A DNA stretch of 64,000 nucleotides from Odontesthes bonariensis (taxonomy: Eukaryota; Chordata; Actinopteri; Atheriniformes; Atherinopsidae). The stretch covers positions 38,722,797 through 38,786,796 of the forward strand of contig NC_134507.1 in the NCBI RefSeq assembly GCF_027942865.1, given 5' to 3'. The notes under the pieces are model-generated. The model did not search any database. It was not told where the DNA came from and saw nothing but the letters and a program-made list of their open reading frames with translations. Position 1 is the stretch's first letter, and each line of letters begins with the position of its first letter. The position numbers and the translations under genes are program-made. Positions 12,432 to 24,371 of the stretch are shown in pieces.

Positions 12432-13163
12432 ATGAGGTGAGTAACTTCTAGTCTATCCCAGTGCTTCTAAGTGGTGGCACTGAACCTCTGCTGCCTTAAA
12501 TGTCTGAGGCAAGCAGAACCTCATTTGGTCGCAGCATTACACTATGAATATACAGTTAAGCTCAACAGGACTGGGCATGTTAAGGGGAGGTGGTGGTTGG
12601 ACCCCACTGGTCTCTAAATGTACTCAGAACTTCATATGAGATGTCCCTGTTTCTGCAGGGTTTTGTGGATTTCTTGTGTGCTGATTGGAAGCATCGCCTG
12701 CATTCCTGCACAAAGCGGTAAGCTGATCCCAATCAAAGCTCAGCAACTAAAAACAGATTAAATTGACTCGAGGTGTAAATGGAAGGCTGATCTTAATTCT
12801 GTTTCCTCACCCATGTATTCAGTTTATGGACAAGATCTATCTAAGCCAACATATCAGAAACAAACTGGAGCCAGTGGTTCTGGAGCACAGCAGCATGGTG
12901 CTCAGGGAGGTCAGTCTGGAGCTCCTGGCAGCAATTATCAGTTTGAAGATGGGAGCTGGAGCCTTTCATCTGACACCAGCGGCGAGGACGAGCCAGTCTT
13001 CACTCCTGTGGCCGACGAGGATCAAGTCTACGCTTACAAATCTCGGTCCCGCTACAACAAGAAGCGTGTGCTGTTCAGCCAGTTCCGCTACACCCCAACA
13101 GAATCTGAGCCAGACCACGGCAAAACATCTCAGCACAAGGTTCAAGTTCAGAGTGGCTTCTGA
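12432..13163 (+). CDS. secreted protein gene 1, left-arm copy (unknown family)
   Basis: Three coding exons with GT-AG introns in matching phase: 12432-12436, 12659-12717 and 12823-13163, 134 codons plus stop. Residues 1-21 form a clear signal peptide (MRVLWISCVLIGSIAC...). The mature chain starts near VYGQDLSKPTYQKQ and passes through a Gly/Gln/Ser-rich stretch (GASGSGAQQHGAQGGQSG) and an acidic segment (SGEDEPVFTPVADEDQ). It ends in a basic Tyr/Arg part (YAYKSRSRYNKKRVLFSQFR). No Cys is left in the mature chain. A 3' UTR intron (13175-13247) and AATAAA (13287-13292) complete the gene. I do not recognise the family; the composition suggests an extracellular coat or matrix protein, which is inference. 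Copy 2 at 29597-30330 differs by three residues. Confidence 0.85.
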
Positions 13164-13921
13164 GGATCTTTCTGGTGAGGCTCACTTTACTCTGCATGTG
13201 TGCTCTCTGTAGCTGCTGGTAGGTGACTGACTTTCTTTGTCTTGCAGATCTGAATATTCTAGAGGCATCGCTGCTGCTACCGCTTGAATAAATGGCTTTA
13301 ACTTGAATATCTCGTTGCTCCATCAAATGGCTCCTAGCTGTCTCTGGGTCATCCAGTTGTGGGTTGGAGGGGATAGTTGAGGGCCTGACAGGTTGACATG
13401 ACTTAATCCTATAAATAAGGTGTTGGCATTAACTTAAGGACAGTATCTGCTCAAAGGTGAGCTTGTGACGGTCTTGACGGCTTCAGCTTGGAATGCATTC
13501 CCAACTAAAAATGGCTGAAAAGCCAACTGCAGCTCTCTGACAGCAGTGGGTAAAGGTGTGGCCTTGAGCTCTATCAGAAGATTCCACTGCTGCATATTGT
13601 GCTGAGGGGGAAACCTTTCCACTCTGTAGCAGTCCTCACCCTACAGCTCTGGGTAAGGGCAGACCCATCAGATGCTAGGGCCATGTGAAACCTGGACAGT
13701 ATTTTCTGCAAGTCCATGACCGAGGATGGCTTCATAATATCGTCTGTGGTTGCAAAGGTCTTGTACTCTGAATACTTGTAATGAAGCTTGTGCTACACAA
13801 ATCAAAAGCTGTGGCAGCTACTTTTAGTGAAGTGGCTTGGAAACAAAATTTACAGGCTCAATGTTGTCACTTACTCACTACCTGGAAGTAAGTTGGATCA
13901 GGTGGTGGGGGCAAACATCTA
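13164..13921. other. 3' UTR of gene 1 and shared spacer
   Basis: Holds the gene 1 UTR exon, the poly(A) signal and then about 600 bp also present in the right arm. A roughly 60-100 codon open frame on the minus strand here (KATPLPTAVRELQLAF) is kept in both arms, but has no splice or homology support. Confidence 0.4.
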
Positions 13922-14179
13922 GTAGAGGACCCTGTTCATGACATCTTAAACACAAAGCTGAGTATTTTTATTAAATGTACATTACCATTGAGGTTGGGTC
14001 ATGGAAACTGAAAGGAGCCTCTCAGCCTCAATTGCAGAGGTGTGGCCAGAAGGTCATCATTGCCTATCAGGACAGTAGCATAGGACCTGCTCGTGAATAT
14101 TAGCATGTAGGGAAAAATTCAAACTGTAGAAAAAGGCCTTTTGTGTTGGGTTGTTCAGGAGGTTGACCTGAAGCAGGTA

Positions 14180-14715
14180 CCAGGTGGCCAAAAGGGCTGC
14201 ATCATCAGTAGCTGCTCAAGCTAAAATTCAGGGATGGGAAGAATTTCTCATCTGGCTGCCTATAAGGTTCAGGATCCAGTTTAAAATTCTTATCACATAC
14301 AAAGCCTTTAATCATCAGGCACCTGGTTACATCTGTGACCTGATCCACCCCTATTACACAACCAGGTCTCTTAGGTCCTCAGACCAGAGCTTATTGACTG
14401 TCCCCCGCTCTTGTCTAAAGACAAAGGGTGATCGTGCCTTTGAGGTATTGGCTCCAACTCTTTAGAACTCTCTTCCCCTATGTCTACGGTCTGCAACTTC
14501 TTTAGACATTTTCAAAAAGAATCTGAAGACCCACCTATTTAAAATAGCTTTTATCCGTTCTTAAAGTGCCCATCTGCTCTGTAGCCTCATGCTTTTCTGC
14601 TATTACTGTGTTTTCTTATGTGTGTGTATATATGAAATGTTGACTTGCATCGTATTGTGAAGCACTTTGTGAATTTTATTTTCTGAACGGTGCTACACAA
14701 ATAAATTTATTATTA
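14180..14715 (+). mobile_element. LINE 3'-end fragment
   Basis: C-terminal coding end of a non-LTR RT frame (EFLIWLPIRFRIQFKIL, ITYKAFNHQAPGYI, GDRAFEVLAPTL) followed by a 3' UTR and an (ATT)n tail. The frame ends soon after LAPTL. It is the typical truncated 3' relic of the fish L2/CR1 type. Confidence 0.75.
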
Positions 14716-14839
14716 TCTGTTCCCATTTCTTTGTATCTATAAAATAAGTTTGACATGCATGAAATGGCATTTTTGCAGAAACCAGGTAATTCCCTGAGAG
14801 ATGCATCTGTACCTTCAGCTGATCAATGAAGCCTCATCA

Positions 14840-14990
14840 GAAATGGTCTCCATGGAAGGGTGGCTGTCAAGAAGCCGTTCTTAAGGAGGGGAAACAGGGA
14901 GAAAAGGCTGAGCTATGAAAAATGGCACAAAAAGTGGACTGAAAATCAGGTCTGATGGAGGGATGAATCCTCCCCAGAGCCCGGGGAGGG
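14840..14990 (+). mobile_element. Tc1-family transposase fragment
   Basis: Translation gives VAVKKPFLRRGNREKRLSY followed by KWHKKWTENQ, the start of the DDE domain of Tc1/mariner transposases in fish. Upstream words match the region between the helix-turn-helix and DDE parts. Only a small central piece remains, with no terminal repeats seen. Confidence 0.7.
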
Positions 14991-16108
14991 TTTGAATAAA
15001 TCCAACAACTCTCATGGATTCTGTTCATTACATCAGATTTTACAGATCAAACATCTATTTTGTTCTACATTTGGATGCAAGAAGACGAGCCAGGTGTTGG
15101 AATATATTCAATTAAGTCGTGAGCTGTACAACCACACAGTGGACTGTGCACAAAAGCATTCACTATCCTGTCTGGAACATGAACAAACATGTCTGATTAA
15201 TACTGGGCATAATGCAACATCAAATGTTCCATCTATATGTGAGAATCAGATGTCTTACCCGGTCGTCCCTACAGCAAGGACACTGCCTGTGGGGACTGCT
15301 TGCAAATAGTCGACATATATTGACATATAATTAAAAGAAAAGCTTCTGTGGACTTGTTTCCACACTTTAAGTCACTCACATTGTTAACCTGCATGTTGCA
15401 GTTTAAATATGAACATGATAAAGTCTGGTCTTTGTTGGATTTTATGAAAGTAATTATGAGGACAGATGATGTGAACTACTGTAACAAATGTTAGTTTTCA
15501 GAATTAAAACAACCTGGGGATATAAATATTCTCATTTTCATAAATAAATATGAAGTTCAGGTGTGAGAGTCAACATTTTACAGTAAAAAAAGACTTTCTC
15601 AGAAACTTAGACCCATATTAAAAAAGAGCATTATTCAAATAGATGCATTTTCCCTTTTAAATGAGTTAAAAATGTAACTTTAACTTCAGTGTATTTTCAG
15701 TACAGTTCCACCTCACTGATGGCTGGTAAAGCCTCCACAGTACAAAGAACAGAAAACAGTCGCCTACAGACTATAAAGTGCTCAAATGTCACATTTCCCA
15801 TGTTGGAAGTTTGCTGTGTCACAGGGAGTCTGTGGGAGTCTGTGGTTGTTCTCACAAGGCAACAAGTTTTCAGGAGGAATGATGGAAATCCACAGAAATC
15901 GTCAAGACAAATTTGAGAAACACTTCCAGATATGAACAAACTGAAGGCACAAGGTGCTTTAAACATTTAACCTCCGTTATGTCCTGTTTAATCAAGTTCA
16001 TCTGAAATAAATCTAAGATCTCCTCCATATCACTTAATAAAAGAGCAGCTCTGCATCATGTTGTCTCACGTTTCTACATCTCAGCTCAGATATTAATCTG
16101 AGCTTTAA

Positions 16109-16778
16109 AGGAGCCATGGCATGAAATTTTCACTTTTTAAGGTTGTTTAACATTGATATGAGTTCCTCTAGCCTGCCTGCGGCCCCCCAGTGGCTAAAAA
16201 TGACGATAGACCTAAACTATGCAATGGAAATTATTTTCCGCCTTTGGTAATGTGACCATGCAGATGGCCTGATCGGGAAAGCTGCCTCTTATGACGTGGA
16301 GCCTCATATGATGTCGAGGTTATTTCCACCCAGAGCCCATATATGGCTATGCCAAAACTGCCTTTCCCCGCCCACAGCTCTTTGGCCAGCTCATTGCGCT
16401 GTATATGGATGTGAAAAATCTGTTTAGAGCTCCTGCATCAGAACCTCTAAAGAGCCAGTGGACAGATTTAGTTTTTTCTGGGAAAGTGACGACAGAACCG
16501 AAGAGATTTGTGTATGTGTGCGCCAAACATTTCACCAACAAATGTTTCCACCACCATCCTCCACTTTGCCCCGCCTTTCTCCCCCTAATTTGCATTTAAA
16601 GCTGCAGACCCTAAACAGCTCATTCTGAGGATCCTAAGGAAAGCTCATTTTCGGGACTGGCTGAAATTCTGCACCAAGGCAGAATTTTTGGGAAAAAAAC
16701 TCAGATACAGTATAATGGGACCACTAAAGCCTTTAAAAATATATAAAAACTTCCATTTATTTTCATGCCATGGCACCT
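16109..16778 (+). mobile_element. Kolobok-like THAP element, left arm only
   Basis: A 670-bp element with TIRs AGGAGCCATGGCATGAAA and AGGTGCCATGGCATGAAA (read inward), flanked by TTAA on both sides (16105-16108, 16779-16782). The right arm has the intact empty site (GAGCTTTAAACATCTC), so the target and duplication are certain. Inside is a THAP-type zinc-finger remnant: CAVYGC, then FRAPASEPLKSQWTDLVFSG and VYVCAKHF. TTAA targets plus THAP point to Kolobok; the rest of the transposase is missing. Confidence 0.85.
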
Positions 16779-17399
16779 TTAAACATCTCAGAGGGCGCAT
16801 AAGGCAGTTAGCGTGACTTTAGTAAGAATCCACCCTCTGCTATGTTCCAAACACATCCTTGCTTCTAGATCCTCTGGATGAGAGAGCTGCAGAGCTCCTT
16901 ATTCCTGCCAAGGAGTCAACATTATTTTAGAGTTATTTCCAGAACTCAGCAGGTTAACTTACTAAGACTCCAGTCTTATGTCACGCTGAGCTCACTTTTT
17001 TCCCTTTGAAACCCAACTAGCAGCTCCCACTAGTGAAGTGGACATGTGATGTGTTGGACCCCAATTTCATGACTGTGACGTGTTTGTGACGTATTAGAAC
17101 CGAGGTTATAACCTGGAATCCTTCAGACCAAATCTCTGTCACTCCCCTCACACTCCCCAGCCAGAGATTAGGGGCCCACAGTGATCTGCAGGACTTTGGT
17201 CCAGATGTTTAACACCGTATCTGACCAAGCGGAATTCACCTGCTTTAAAACATCCCATGTTCATTCCTCACATGTTGCAACAAACCTTTTTAAATGGGAT
17301 GTCAGAAGTGTTCATTTTCTGAGCTGAAATGAATGCAGCACGATCTGACTGGGTCCCAGGTGAGGTTTATGAGTGTAATTAGAGCAGGTAGAGCACCAA

Positions 17400-17405
17400 T
17401 ATAAA
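17400..17405 (+). promoter_or_regulatory. TATA box of gene 2, left copy
   Basis: TATAAA in the context CAATATAAAGTCAGC, about 120 bp before the ATG, so a start site near 17430 is plausible. The same box is kept in the right arm. Confidence 0.6.
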
Positions 17406-17522
17406 GTCAGCTGCAGCCTCAGATGAGTTACAGCACAAATCTTCTCTCAACAGCAGTCACTAGATTGCTGTTTTGGACCAGTTTTATCTGAATTGTGTTG
17501 CTTCTGTTTTGTCTTGTTCAAC

Positions 17523-18649
17523 ATGTTGTTTAAGGTTTTCTTCAGGTGAGTCTTCATGTTTAATGGTTTAGGTTTTTGTTCTCCTATATACTAAAGTTTC
17601 TTTCTTTTCTTTTGAAATCCAAACAGGATTTCCTGGCTTTGTGTCCTGCTCTTCAGCATTGGAACATGTTATCCCCCCCAGAAAAGCAAGTATATCAACA
17701 TTTAGGTGCACTTTATATAAAGGCAGCCAACATGGGAAGTTGTTTAGGAATGAGAGAGAAGAGGGTCTGCAACTATATTAATCATGCAGCACCAAATCTT
17801 CCAATATATTAGACTTCAGGTTTTATGACCCACTTGAACTGCAGATACTCCTTTAGCTTTCTTTTTGTTACTAAACATATTGGCAGTGATACAGAGGCTA
17901 CTGACAGCATGACTAACCATGCTGTCATACTTTGCTTCAACTAATTTCTTTGCTCAGGTCAAAACAGTGGATCCTCTGGTGGTAGCACGTCTGGCTACGG
18001 CAGCGGCGTCTCCTCTGGGTCTGGCTACGGCAGCGGCGTCTCCTCTGGGTCTGGCTACGGCAGCAGCGTCTCCTCTGGGTCTGGCTACGGCAGCGGCGTC
18101 TCCTCTGGGTCTGGCTACGGCAGCGGCGTCTCCTCTGGGTCTGGCTACGGCAGCGGCGTCTCCTCTGGGTCTGGCTACGGCAGCAGCGGCTCCTCTGGGT
18201 CTGGCTACGGCAGCAGCGGCTCCTCTGGGTCTGGCTACGGCAGCAGCGGCTCCTCTGGGTCTGGCTACGGCAGCAGCGGCTCCTCTGGCTCTGGCTACGG
18301 CAGCGTCTCCTCTGGGTCTGGCTACGGCAGCGGCGGCTCCTCTGGCTACGGCAGCGGCTCCTCTGGGTCTAATGCTGGCTTTACTGCGCAGGATGCAGAC
18401 TTTGCTCGTTTCCTTGCTGCCCTAATGAACTTGAAGATCGACCGTTCTTTCCCACAGTCTGCCTGGACCTCCGACCAGGTCCCTAAGGACACATCTGAGA
18501 TGCGCGCCGTATACCCTTCATCCCACGTCGTCCAGTCCAGCAATGGCTACCAACGAGCCCGCGACTCCAGTTCGTACGCCAAATACTCCCAGGATGCTTT
18601 TGACCACTTTGATGCCAAGACTGGGTCTAAAGGGCAGAAGTTGTACTAA
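17523..18649 (+). CDS. secreted Gly/Ser/Tyr-repeat protein gene 2, left-arm copy
   Basis: Exons 17523-17545, 17627-17689 and 17968-18649 (255 codons plus stop). The exon 3 acceptor was set after AAAACAG: the alternative acceptor 10 bp upstream meets a stop at once, while this one opens the GYGS frame. The signal peptide is MLFKVFFRISWLCVLLFSIG, cleaved near TCYP. Then come 13 GYGS motifs, mostly in 10-residue units GYGSGVSSGS or GYGSSGSSGS. A non-repetitive tail of about 95 residues follows (AGFTAQDADFARFLAALM, WTSDQVPKDTSEMRAVYP, YSQDAFDHFDAKTG) and ends in KLY. A 3' UTR intron starts one base after the stop codon, and AATAAA is at 18773-18778. Gene 1 has the same layout, so the two genes may be related. 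Function unknown; it looks like an extracellular structural or adhesive protein. Confidence 0.85.
17989..18366 (+). repeat. 30-bp coding minisatellite, left copy
   Basis: Ten full 30-bp units plus three shorter ones, encoding GYGS-based decapeptides. The first six units mostly carry GTC (Val) and the later ones GGC (Gly), so the array has two blocks. It is in frame with the flanking exon. Confidence 0.95.
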
Positions 18650-19203
18650 GGTAAAGCTGGACTAGTGTCTGAAGTATTGAGACTCCTGTATCAATACTGA
18701 CCCCTTCTGTTTTCTGCAGGTGACTCATGGACACTTCCATGGAGATTCCAACATGTGGCTGAACTCTGGCAAAATAAACTTGACCAATAATACGTGGTCT
18801 GTGTATTGAATACTTGATCTCAAGGTTTGTTTTCACTTCATAGAAGATTTGAGTCTTCACCACACCCACTGAGGCTGACTCTGCTTTTGAAGGGCAAACT
18901 GAATACTTCTGCTTTAAATTCCACCACCACATGTTTCCTTCTCATGGTTGAATTGCATTACACAAACCCAGACCAAAATAACTTGATGAAGCTCAATACA
19001 GTGGCCCTGCTTGCCTTTGTACCATGAAGGTGCCTTGGTTAAATCTGCACTCGCTGGCCTTTTCCAAGCTTTAATTGCATGTGACTCGTTAGCCTACGCT
19101 ACGTAGCCTTGCCCCTCTGCTTAGCACCACTTGGTGTCTGTGTGCCTCATCAGAGCCATACATCCCTCTTAACCAACTGTCTTGACTTGCTCTCTGTGTG
19201 TGC

Positions 19204-19725
19204 GGCCTTTATTCATCTCACCTGGGACACCAGCTGGAGGGTTTATGACCCTGTACATATTGCTTGAAATACTCTTCACACCCCCATTGCAACTAATTAA
19301 AAGTTTTAGTGGCCTCTTGGAACAAACAATCCAGGAAAAAAAACTATCCAATCATACTGAACGGACTGTTAACGATGATTGCGTTCTGATGCGTCTATCA
19401 AACTGCAATCTGCTCCTCCTTCCCCCTGTGCGCGTACCCTTCTTCGTGAACAAATTACGTATGCCCAGAAGCTTGGCAGGAAGCTAAACTAGAGCCAGCT
19501 TGGCTAGCATTATTAAACATATAGTTAGCATATACTAAATACAGCAACGATCGACGCTTGTTGTCAGAACAGCGCTCGTGCACCTTCGTGCTCATGTACT
19601 CTAGAGGCGTGCCTTCGGGGGGAAAGTCTGAAGAAAGGGGTTGGGACTTTTGACCTGTGTATTTTCAAAATGCAGCTTCGCTGGACTCAAAATCCAGGAT
19701 CTCCTACCCTACCTTTAATACAGGC
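19204..19725. mobile_element. left-arm-specific segment, repeat-like
   Basis: About 0.5 kb with no counterpart in the right arm, where sequence passes directly from TGTGTGTGAGG to ACTCGGTCC. It contains motifs common in fish MITEs (CTGTGTATTTTCAAAATGCAG). Similar words lie in the right-arm TTAA element at 28451-28780. Ends not resolved. Confidence 0.5.
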
Positions 19726-20374
19726 TCGGTCCTGAATATGACATCATTGCATCTTCCCATGTTGGGATTTTCATCCTACACGAGACTTAAAGGAGACATA
19801 TTTTACCTCTTTAAACAAGTTAGAATTGGTCTATGGGCTATACAAAACATGTTCATGAAGTTCTTTGCACAAAATCACTCTCACATAAAGAGATTTCACC
19901 AGCTCTATTCTTGCCATTTTCAGTCTCTCCCAAATTGAGCCGTTTAAAGGGCTCTGTCACTTTTATGCAAATAAGCTGTTGCTGGCCACGCCCCGCCCCT
20001 CTCATGAGTAGCCTCCGGCTGCGTGTACTGTTTACCCTTTTGTTTTGAGGGTCCAAAAGGTACATATATGTACTCAAGTGGTAAAAGGTACACATATGTA
20101 CCCTTTTTTCTACATGCTGGGGTATAATAGACAGTCTGTGTTAAGCTACTTCAGTATAAGGGTACAAAACTATCCTTCAGAGGGTACTGCCTCAGTGACA
20201 AGCCATCGTGCCCCTAAAGGTACAATTCTGTACTTTATTTTCAGAGAGTGTATTTTTAAACTGTTTTTTTTAATTCTTAGATTGTTTTTAAAGTGTTTAT
20301 AATTGTATAAACATTTGTATTGCTTTATTATGTCTTGCTACTGGATGCTTGAATTTCCTTTGGGATCAATAAAG

Positions 20375-20429
<55 letters not shown>
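20375..20429. repeat. (TATC)n tail
   Basis: About 13 TATC units directly after 'GGGATCAATAAAG', a common 3' end of fish LINE/SINE retroposons. Confidence 0.9.
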
Positions 20430-20697
20430 TCCCTATGAATTAAGGGTTCATTTGTTTTCAGTGCAGAGCTTCTGCAGTCTCCAGCCTGACTCACCTGTGG
20501 TGCGTTTCTGGAGACCCAGGTGTCCAGCAGCAGCTCCAGTCTCTGCCGGTGATACCTCTCAACTTATTTCAGGCGGCTGGGCCGGCAGAGGAGAGCGATG
20601 AGTGGCCCAGCGCGGAGGAGCGCTCCCCCTCGGCCTGTGGAGCAGCTCACACAGGCTGACCTGTTCATGGCTGTGAAAACCACCGGGAGGTATCACC

Positions 20698-20769
20698 GGC
20701 AGATCACATCAGGGAAGTCGATGTGCAGGCTCAACATCAGCCTCTCAAGCCAACTCTCTGGTAAAATAG
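20698..20769 (+). repeat. segment shared with the U2-5S spacer
   Basis: About 70 bp (from ATCACATCAGGGAAGTCGA to CTCTGGTAAAATAG) nearly identical to the spacer between U2 and 5S in every array unit, for example 52203-52270. Just upstream, GGTATCACCGGC at 20686-20700 is the complement of a word near 20542, so the piece sits in a small inverted-repeat structure. Confidence 0.9.
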
Positions 20770-21743
20770 AGGAATCTCTTCACTCTACAGCCTGCAGGGG
20801 GCGCTGACCTACAATCAAATGACTTCACGGGAAGATTTTTGGAACAAATTCTTTAGAAACTGAAGGTGACAAATCTACGATGATCTTTACAATCACACAG
20901 TCTTAAAGTGGAGCTTCTTCTTATGTTTCTATGCAGCTGAGCACTCACATCATGATGACTGACGTGTGGAGAAATCCTGCTCTTCACCACATTTTATTTC
21001 ACATCCTATAAGGTTTAAAGTTCACATTGTTCAGCTTTGATGCTGCTTCCCGTCATCAAAACCTGGGCATGTGGTGTGCAATTTAATGCAGAAAACACAC
21101 GCGAGTCCATTCTTCCAGATATACCCAAAACACTCGTGGTATAAAGATATAGACTTCAGACACCCAAATCATGCTCTAAAAGCACAGGTGGGAAAAACAA
21201 AAAGTTATTTTAACACATTGAATACCGGCGGTGTTTACGGAATTATGTCGTAGAATCACAGCGTTCTAAACCATTTTTTGACGTTTTCGTACAGTCACAG
21301 CATATTATGTGATAAGGCCACTGAAACATGTTATGGCTCGTTTGAAAGCTGAGACTTTAAACTCTTTGTGGGTCAAAACTGCGTGTCACTAGGTGCCGCC
21401 ATTAGCGAGCTATCCTTAGCTAAACCAAGGCGGGTATCCACCAAAATCAACAACAAACTGAGATATCGGGGCTTTTGTGAAACATGCGCTCTTTCAGCCT
21501 GTCGCACTTTAGATACTTACATATCCGGGTCAGAGGATTTGCGTCGTGTCCTTGTGTCAAAGCAGTTTACATGTTCATAAAACCACGAAGTAGGTGGAGG
21601 GATTCTAAGAATGTATAGATTCAGAATCCATAAAAAAAACGTAAAAACGTATTTTTACCATTTGGGAGCCAACGCATGGGCAGTAAAAACGTAGTTTTAT
21701 GTGACTTGGGAGTCAATGTGTTAACATAATATGTCCCCTTTAA

Positions 21744-23731
21744 GACTTTCGCTGAGCATCTCAGGGATTTGCAGGGCTTGTGACTTTATAGAGCATTTTT
21801 CAAGCAAAATGTAAGTTAATGTTTGATATAGCAATTAAAAAGGACAAACATGGAATGAAACAAAATACAAGGATTGTAAAATGACCACACAAATAAAAGC
21901 ATTTGCAGAAAACAGTAAAATATTAACTCAGCAATAAAAACAAACCGTGTACAAGACATGAAAAGAGCACATTAAAACAAGGCTAACAGGCCAATTGAGG
22001 AATCTATGGAGGATTAAAATTCAAAAGATAGTTTTTATATTTTCATAGACAAACCAGTCTTCAAATCAACTTTATTTTTCTTAAATGGCATCAGCAACAC
22101 ATCCTCTCGCTTAGAGTTGCTCCAACATCTTTCCTGGACCACTTATGAGCAAAAACTGCTGGATAGAAATTTGAAAGCTGGATGAGGAGCTGGGTACTGG
22201 GAGAGCACCATTAGTTCTACCAATACTTTGCTCAGTGAGTTAGAGCAGAATAGCAAATGAAAGATTTCACGTTTACTCAGTAAACCATGTACACTTCCAA
22301 CTGTACAAGGACTGGATAAAGCTTACCCAGGATACCAACTAGGAAATTTGACTTCCCATCTAGAAGTTGTAAATTCAGAGGATGCAACATCAATAGGCAT
22401 GTTCTGGCACAACTGCAGAACCTGCCATTACAGAGTGGAAAGGCAACAAGTTGCCTATTAAAGCACAATAGTAGAGTGGTACAGGGTAGGGTTGTCAAAG
22501 AATATTCTAAATTTGAATAGGCTTTACAAAGGTGAAAATTAATATTCAAATGTGGAAAAACATCTGTGCAACCGCTGTCTGCCTTGAGTCGGCACACTGC
22601 ATGACGGGGTCAGGGACAGGTCACAGGAGTCACTGCTGAAAGTTGAATGATGTAAAAAAGCTACGGTTAGCTTATCATTTGACCACCATTAACATGAGGT
22701 TACATCTTGAAAATGTGCACCCAAATGAACATGGCATAATATTAAACTCAAATATGTTTAAACTACCTATACAAGTAGTCATGTCTCATTGTAGTTTGTC
22801 TTGCTATTGACAATGCTGTCGTCGCCTGGCTGATTGAAAGCCCCCAGATGCGTCAGACATAATGAGCAAATACAGATGTTTTAATGTTTTTCTTTTTTTT
22901 TTTAGAGGGAATATTTGAACATAAGCAATTTTGACAGTCCTAGTATGATACCCAGAGACAATAGAAATCATGTTCATTAGCCACTGGCTTGCGATTACTT
23001 TAGCATTCCATCTGCAGGGAATGGGGGAAAAACCCAGACAAGGTCATCACATGACACTGCTAAAGACAGCACTGGCTGTGGTTTAATTGCAGAATAATAT
23101 TTAAGGAGTAACCAGCCAGGTATTTCAAGCACAATGTTTGTTTGGCAAGCCTTCAGGTTGGCTACCGTGCACTCAGCAATCTGTGCCCGGAGTTACGTGG
23201 TGGCACAAAGTTGTACCAATTTGAAGCATGCACTGCATAGAAGGGGTTGTGTCTGGCTGCCATGTACAGGTGTAGAGAAATGGCTGTAAAGGATGCTGTA
23301 GCTGATCACTATAGTCAATTGAGCAAAGGGTTCAACTATTTAACACCTTCATAGCAATTCCTCTCAAGATGCAGAGCTTTGAGAAGCCATGTTTGAAACC
23401 AAAAGCAGAACGTCCCAGTCAAATATGACAGGGGATGCCTGCCATTTGCCTTGAACCCAAATGGTGTACACAGGACATCGTTTCCCTTAGTCTTTGAATA
23501 AAGTCTAATAATTTCCACACTTCCATTCACTGGGACTCTGCTAGAACTGTTTGGAGACCTTTTCTAGAGGGCTGTATCGGAGAGCCTAGTGTGGGAGAGT
23601 ACTTTGAAAGTGATCTGAAACTAAGTTGGAAAATATTTTGGAAATTGATCATGTAGCTTTGCGCTCGATGGAATTCAAAAATGCATCTTCCACATGTGGT
23701 AGAATCAGGAAAACAAAAGCAGAGGAGATAT
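21744..23731. other. rest of the palindrome spacer
   Basis: Two kb of AT-rich sequence found only once in the window. Open frames are short and have no splice support. I recognise no gene or element. Confidence 0.4.
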
Positions 23732-24371
23732 TCAAGTCTTGTGTAGGATGAAAAACAACATGGGAAGATGTGCAATGCCACGTTAAGGACCGAGTCTCTA
23801 TGAAGCAGTGGCCTCACACACAGAAGGCAAGTCGAGACAAAGTTGGTTAAGAGGGATGTATGGCTCTGTTGAGGCACACAGAAGACACCAAGCAGAGGAG
23901 GGACAAAGCTACGTAGGTAGCATAAGCTAATGAGTCACATGCAATTAAAGCTTGGAAAAGGCCAGCGAGTGCAGATTTAACTGAGGCACCTTCATTGTGC
24001 AAGGGCAAGCAGGGCCACTGTATTGAGCTTCATCAAGTTATTTTGGTCTGGGTTTGTGTAATGCAATTCAACCATGAGAAGGAAACATGTAGTGGTGGAA
24101 TTTAAAGCAGAAGTAGTCAGTTTGCCCTTCAAAAGCAGAGTCAGCCTCAGTGGGTGTGGTGAAGACTCAAATCTTCTATGAAGTGAAAACAAACCTTGAG
24201 ATCAAGTATTCAATACACAGACCACGTATTATTGGTCAAGTTTATTTTGCCAGAGTTCAGCCACATGTTGGAATCTCCATGGAAGTGTCCATGAGTGTCA
24301 CCTGCAGAGAACAGAAGGGGTCAGTATTGATACAGGAGTCTCAATACTTCAGACACTAGTCCAGCTTTACC

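Larger units (their letters stand above)
13922..15057. mobile_element. composite insertion found only in the left arm
   Basis: The right arm lacks this 1.1-kb block. In the left arm it is bounded by the 10-bp direct repeat CAAACATCTA (13912-13921 and 15048-15057), and the right arm has a single copy. The block contains a LINE 3' fragment and a Tc1 fragment. Either a composite inserted here with a 10-bp target duplication, or the right arm lost the block by recombination between the short repeats. Confidence 0.7.
9363..19790 (+). repeat. palindrome, left arm
   Basis: About 10.4 kb that reappears in reverse complement at 23732-33401. Collinear anchors: the outer edge ATGAGGGTTAAAG, tRNA-Lys (10164-10236 with 32528-32600), the LINE fragment, gene 1, gene 2 and the inner edge near TTCATCCTACAC. 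Outer coordinates pair with a constant sum of 42764 over the first 3 kb, so very few indels lie there. Later offsets come from arm-specific insertions (13922-15057, 16109-16778 and about 19204-19725 here). Identity looks well above 90 percent by eye. Confidence 0.93.
19791..21739. mobile_element. TTAA-target element forming half of the palindrome spacer
   Basis: TIRs AGGAGACATATTTTA and AGGGGACATATTATG (read inward), flanked by TTAA (19787-19790 and 21740-21743). The 1.95-kb interior is composite. It has a region rich in GGTACATATATGTAC-type words (20050-20240), a retroposon-like 3' tail ending in (TATC)n, and the segment shared with the U2-5S spacer. No transposase was found. Arm homology stops exactly at its left TTAA. 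Confidence 0.7.

Noticed and set aside
17989-18366. CRISPR-like array of 30-bp repeats.
   Set aside because: Units are contiguous without spacers and lie in frame in a eukaryotic exon.
17919-18425. Ala/Leu-rich open frame (LATAAASPLG repeats) over the gene 2 minisatellite, and its counterpart at 24596-25111.
   Set aside because: It is the wrong frame of a 30-bp repeat. The GYGS frame is supported by splice phase, signal peptide and a conserved tail.
12432-18649. SCPP (secretory calcium-binding phosphoprotein) genes.
   Set aside because: SCPP genes use phase-0 introns; here the introns are phase 1 and 2, and the usual Ser-X-Glu and Pro/Gln pattern is absent.
20598-20807. A 69-codon frame over the segment shared with the array spacer.
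   Set aside because: The shared part is non-coding in the array, and the frame has no support outside it.
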